From positions 124,001-188,000 of the forward strand of contig NZBA01000135.1 in NCBI GenBank assembly GCA_002686265.1: a stretch of 64,000 bases of DNA, given 5' to 3'. The notes beneath the pieces are model-generated. The model saw only the letters and a program-made list of their open reading frames with translations, ran no database searches and was not told the DNA's origin. Shown one piece after another: positions 61,485 through 64,000 of this stretch; the stretch's first letter is position 1; every line of letters begins with the position of its first letter. This stretch comes from Planctomycetota bacterium. GTDB taxonomy: Bacteria; Planctomycetota; UBA1135; GCA-002686595. Both the position numbers and the translations under genes were made by a program.

Positions 61485-61721
61485 ATGGAAGCAGTCATGT
61501 ACAGCTGGTCCACGTGACCCTTCTGCACTCGGGCCCGTGAGGTCCTGGCGGAGCACGAGATTCCGCTCACCGAGCACGTCATGGACGACAAGGACGAGGA
61601 GCTCGGTGCAGTAAAGGCCCGCTTCGGCCACGCGACCGTCCCCATCGTCATCATCGACGGCGAGCTCGTCGGGGGTTGCGACGACTTGGAGGCCTTCGTG
61701 CGCTCCGCGGGCCCCGGCTGA
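61485..61721 (+). CDS. Selenocysteine-containing glutaredoxin (UPFC active site)
   Basis: 78 codons plus stop, with an in-frame TGA at 61515-61517 as codon 11. The translation is [17 protein letters not shown], followed by [18 protein letters not shown], then [25 protein letters not shown]. It is a complete short glutaredoxin: the C-P-F/Y-C redox motif, the T-V-P loop with cis-Pro, and the GGCDDL glutathione-binding end. UGA replaces exactly the first, nucleophilic Cys, the classic Sec position in thiol oxidoreductases. Without recoding the product would be a useless 10-mer. It reduces disulfides or glutathione mixed disulfides in the cytoplasm. Divergent from the DUF255 thioredoxin-domain gene; its stop is 10 bp from the convergent M20 peptidase. 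Confidence 0.9.
61515..61545 (+). promoter_or_regulatory. In-frame UGA with candidate SECIS hairpin (glutaredoxin gene)
   Basis: After the TGA come 13 nt, then GGGCC (61531-61535), loop CGTGA, and GGTCC (61541-61545), a 5-bp stem with one G-U pair. The apical loop starts 18 nt after the UGA, inside the bacterial SECIS window, and has G then U in its second and third positions. The loop is the same, C-G-U-G-R, as that after the UGA at 31517. Outer bases pair only partly, so the stem is short. Confidence 0.6.
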
Positions 61722-61731
61722 GCGAGCGAGC

Positions 61732-63159
61732 TCAGGGCGCGTGGGCGCTGTGGTGCCCGGCGAGCACGTCCGCCACGCAACAGGTCAGCTTGACGCCCAT
61801 CGGCACGTCTAGGAACTCATTGGGCCCGTGGGCGTTGGACCCCGGACCCAGGACTCCGGTGATCAGAAACTGCGCCTGGGGGAACTTCTCGCCAAGCATG
61901 CCCATGAACGGGATCGAGCTGCCCTCGCCCATGTAAACGGCCCCGCGACCGAAGTAGGCGCGCGAAGCGAGCTCGGTCGTCTCCTCCAGCCAGGGCGCCA
62001 GCGCGGGCGCGTTCCAGCCGTCGCACGGCTCGTCGAGCACGACCTCGACGCGCGCCCCGTAGGGCGGGTCGGCCTCCAGGGTTTCCTTGAGTGCCTTCGC
62101 CGCCCGCTCGGAGTCGGCGGTCGGGGGAAGGCGCAGGGAGAAGGCCGCCTGGGTCGCCGGCCGTAGCACGTTGCCCGCGTCCGCCAGAGCCGGCAGGCCG
62201 CCGGCGCCGGTGATGGAGAGGGCGGGCCGCCACGTGCGCGCGAGGACCTGCTCGGCCGGGTCCCTCCCGACGCCGGCCGCGCCCTCGCAGAAAGGGAACT
62301 TCCCCGAGACTCCGTCTCCGAGGATGCCGGCCGCGATGGCCGCCTGCTCGGCGCGCTCGGCGGGGATGTCGACGTGGCACTCGGGGAGCAGGACCTCACC
62401 CGTGGCCTCGTTCTCGATGCGGCTGAGGAGCCCGCGCAGGATGCGGAAGCTGGAGGGCACGATCCCGCTCGCGTCTCCGGAGTGGGCGCCCTCACGCAGG
62501 ATCTCCACCGAGAGGGTGCCACTCACCATCCCGCGCAGAGAAGTCGTGCTCCACAGCTGGTCGTAGTTCCCGCAGCCCGAGTCGAGACACACGACGAGCT
62601 GGGGTTCGCCGATGCGCCTGCGCAGGTGGTCGATGTAGGCGGGCAGGTCGAAGCTCCCGCTCTCCTCGCAGGCCTCGATCAAGACGACACAGCGCCCGCG
62701 CGGCGTCTTCTCGCGCGCCAACGCCTCCAGGGCGGTCAGGGAGGCGAAGGCGGCGTAGCCGTCGTCGGCGCCGCCGCGCCCGTAGAGACGCTCGCCGCGC
62801 AGGACGGGCTCCCAAGGCCCCAGGCCCTCAGACCAGCCGCTCATCTCCGGCTGCTTGTCGAGGTGGCCGTAGAGCAGCACCGTGTCGTCCGAGTCGCCCT
62901 CGAGCTCCATGAAGATCACCGGCGTGCGGCCTTCCAAACGCACGACCTCGACCTCGAGCCCTTCCAACGGTCGTTTCTCGCACCAGCCGGCGAGCAGGTC
63001 CACCGCCCGGTCGATGTGCCCGTTCGCCGCCCAGTCACGATCGAAGTGCGGAGACTTGGCGGGGATGCGGACGTAGTCGGCGAGCGCCGGGACGATCTCG
63101 TCGCGCCACGTCTGCTCGACGAACTCGCGCGTGGGGTCTGCATCCATCTCGTTCTCCAT
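61732..63159 (-). CDS. M20-family metallopeptidase (dipeptidase)
   Basis: 475 residues, cytoplasmic, dizinc. Zinc ligands and motifs: [13 protein letters not shown] (His and the catalytic Asp), [14 protein letters not shown] (bridging Asp), [14 protein letters not shown] (catalytic Glu-Glu), [14 protein letters not shown], and the C-terminal [11 protein letters not shown] with the last His. This is the CNDP/PepV-like dipeptidase branch, cleaving dipeptides or related amides. The ATG at 63159-63157 ([10 protein letters not shown]) gives the usual start; the frame upstream is open but overlaps the next gene antisense to nothing useful. It follows the oxidoreductase gene on the same strand by 25 bp. 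Confidence 0.92.
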   Translation of the reverse strand: MENEMDADPTREFVEQTWRDEIVPALADYVRIPAKSPHFDRDWAANGHIDRAVDLLAGWCEKRPLEGLEVEVVRLEGRTPVIFMELEGDSDDTVLLYGHLDKQPEMSGWSEGLGPWEPVLRGERLYGRGGADDGYAAFASLTALEALAREKTPRGRCVVLIEACEESGSFDLPAYIDHLRRRIGEPQLVVCLDSGCGNYDQLWSTTSLRGMVSGTLSVEILREGAHSGDASGIVPSSFRILRGLLSRIENEATGEVLLPECHVDIPAERAEQAAIAAGILGDGVSGKFPFCEGAAGVGRDPAEQVLARTWRPALSITGAGGLPALADAGNVLRPATQAAFSLRLPPTADSERAAKALKETLEADPPYGARVEVVLDEPCDGWNAPALAPWLEETTELASRAYFGRGAVYMGEGSSIPFMGMLGEKFPQAQFLITGVLGPGSNAHGPNEFLDVPMGVKLTCCVADVLAGHHSAHAP

Positions 63160-63184
63160 TCCGGGTCGCGCGGAGCGCTCGCTC

Positions 63185-64000
63185 CTACATGCGGAAGTCC
63201 CAGCCCTCGCGGTACTCCTTGGTGACCAGCGCGGTCGCGTCGTCACGGCCCTCGAAGGTCATCTTCTCGGGATCGTAGGCGAGCTTCCCTCCGACGCGCT
63301 GGGCGATGCAGCCGAGCAGGATCATCTCGGTGAAGGGCGCCGCGTAGGAGAAGTTGCACTTGGGGAAGTCGAAGGGCTTCTCCCCGGTGCAGGCGAGGTA
63401 CCACTCCTTGTGGTGTCCGTCCACCGACCGCTCGATCTGCTGCTCGGGGGTGCCGTACTCCTCGTGAAGGGAGCCAGGAAGCAGCTCGGGCACGTTCCGC
63501 GCCTGGCCGAGGGCGATCATCTTGGCCTCGGTCCCGATGTAGAGGGCTCCCTCGCTCGTCATCTCCTTCCCCTCGGCAAGTTCCTCGGGCCGGTCGGGTC
63601 GGTTGCCGCCGTCGTGCCAGAACACGTCGAAGGCCGGTCGCTCGCCGCGGGCGGAGAAGCGGAAGCGGACGGTCGAGTTCTTCGCGTAGCGTGGCGCGCC
63701 GGCGAAGGCGGCGCCGGCGACCAGCTCCACCTCTGTCGGGAAGCCGGGCTCCAGCGCCCAGTAGAGCGGATCCAACTCGTGGCAGGCCATGTCGCCCAGG
63801 GCGCCGCAGCCGAAGTCCCAGAACCCGCGCCAGTTGAAGGGATGGTAGAGACCGCCCCAGTTATCAGCGGGCTCGTGGCGGAAGGGCCGCATCCGGGCCG
63901 GGCCGATCCAGGAATCCCAGTCGAGCCGATCGGGCACCGGCTCGCCGCCGTCGGGGATGCCCTCGCCCTGGCGCCACCATGGTCGGTTCGACCAGACGTG
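63185..64000 (-). CDS. Gfo/Idh/MocA-family oxidoreductase, 5' end outside the window
   Basis: About 271 C-terminal residues. The visible part begins at the window edge with HVWSNRPWWRQGEG and continues VPDRLDWDSWIGPA, then YHPFNWRGFWDFGCGALGDMACHELDPLYWAL, the very typical core of planctomycete and verrucomicrobial Gfo/Idh/MocA proteins (key: NWRGFWDFGCGALGDMACH). A late FSYAAPFTEMILLGCIAQRVGGKLAYD segment matches the family end. The NAD(P)-binding Rossmann domain lies beyond base 64000. These enzymes oxidise or reduce sugars and inositol-like substrates; many are exported by the Tat system, which cannot be judged here. Confidence 0.92.
   Translation of the reverse strand, partial: HVWSNRPWWRQGEGIPDGGEPVPDRLDWDSWIGPARMRPFRHEPADNWGGLYHPFNWRGFWDFGCGALGDMACHELDPLYWALEPGFPTEVELVAGAAFAGAPRYAKNSTVRFRFSARGERPAFDVFWHDGGNRPDRPEELAEGKEMTSEGALYIGTEAKMIALGQARNVPELLPGSLHEEYGTPEQQIERSVDGHHKEWYLACTGEKPFDFPKCNFSYAAPFTEMILLGCIAQRVGGKLAYDPEKMTFEGRDDATALVTKEYREGWDFRM

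Noticed and set aside
1-64000. tRNA, rRNA, CRISPR arrays, insertion sequences, integrases
   Set aside because: Looked for T-loop-like GTTCGA patterns with cloverleaf pairing, regularly spaced repeats and transposase-like frames; none found that could be supported.

Overview
This is a GC-rich (roughly two-thirds or more G+C by eye) chromosomal window, densely packed with genes on both strands. The gene content suggests a Planctomycetota bacterium. The signs are FG-GAP/VCBS proteins with a characteristic 'FGDGxRC(V/I)GG' C-terminal domain, a DUF1573 lipoprotein, HEAT-repeat proteins with a W-x-x-W-W motif, several sulfatase-superfamily enzymes, a bacterial serpin, a Hanks-type kinase and a Gfo/Idh/MocA oxidoreductase. 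The lineage is inferred from protein style only; there is no rRNA or tRNA here to confirm it.

Layout. 1-7.2 kb: an interrupted gene at the left edge, mazG, queC, a secretin-N-domain-like exported protein, Mrp, a DEAD-box RNA helicase and a HEAT protein. 7.2-10.8 kb: a tightly overlapping minus-strand operon (benzoate-CoA-ligase-family enzyme, creatininase-family amidohydrolase, hotdog thioesterase, metF). 11-14.9 kb: a coiled-coil membrane protein, a small conserved protein, a quinone oxidoreductase, a decayed FG-GAP gene and a degenerate protein kinase. 15-22 kb: a minus-strand operon (SDR, RidA-like, enoyl-CoA hydratase, acyl-CoA dehydrogenase, thioredoxin-like [2Fe-2S] ferredoxin, kynureninase-like PLP enzyme) diverging from an Old Yellow Enzyme-type reductase plus a methyltransferase. 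With the CoA ligase and thioesterase this looks like kynurenine/2-aminobenzoyl-CoA catabolism. 22-24.5 kb: DUF1573 lipoprotein and an arsR-arsM pair. 24.6-45 kb: a sulfatase-sialidase fusion, secreted repeat proteins, a VWA-HEAT operon, a LamG/toroid/discoidin protein, and an ion-transporter/universal-stress operon. 45.5-59 kb: a YkuK-family protein, two Thr-nucleophile sulfatase-like lipoproteins, a PLC-like lipoprotein, a C45 Ntn-hydrolase, a frameshifted spermidine-synthase-like membrane protein, a serpin and an M23-like protein. 59-64 kb: a DUF255 thioredoxin-domain protein, a tiny glutaredoxin, an M20 peptidase and a Gfo/Idh/MocA oxidoreductase (cut by the window edge).

The most notable observation is two independent in-frame UGA codons in otherwise intact genes. 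(1) At 61515-61517 a 78-codon glutaredoxin has UGA exactly where the first Cys of the CPFC redox motif belongs (UPFC). (2) At 31517-31515 (minus strand) UGA separates two same-frame halves of what reads as one exported protein: VCBS/CRTAC1 repeats, then ASPIC/UnbV, TlpA-like thioredoxin and TPR domains. In both cases a short hairpin with a C-G-U-G-R apical loop lies 17-18 nt after the UGA, as in a bacterial SECIS. UGA is an ordinary stop elsewhere in the window, so selenocysteine insertion is a better explanation than code reassignment. No selA/B/C/D gene lies in the window.

Other structure: an 83-bp intergenic element in two copies (5988 and 24495), each just downstream of a plus-strand gene, with a conserved stem and a variable loop; many 4-nt ATGA/GTGA stop-start overlaps; two genes broken by in-frame TAG codons; and one gene broken by a frameshift.
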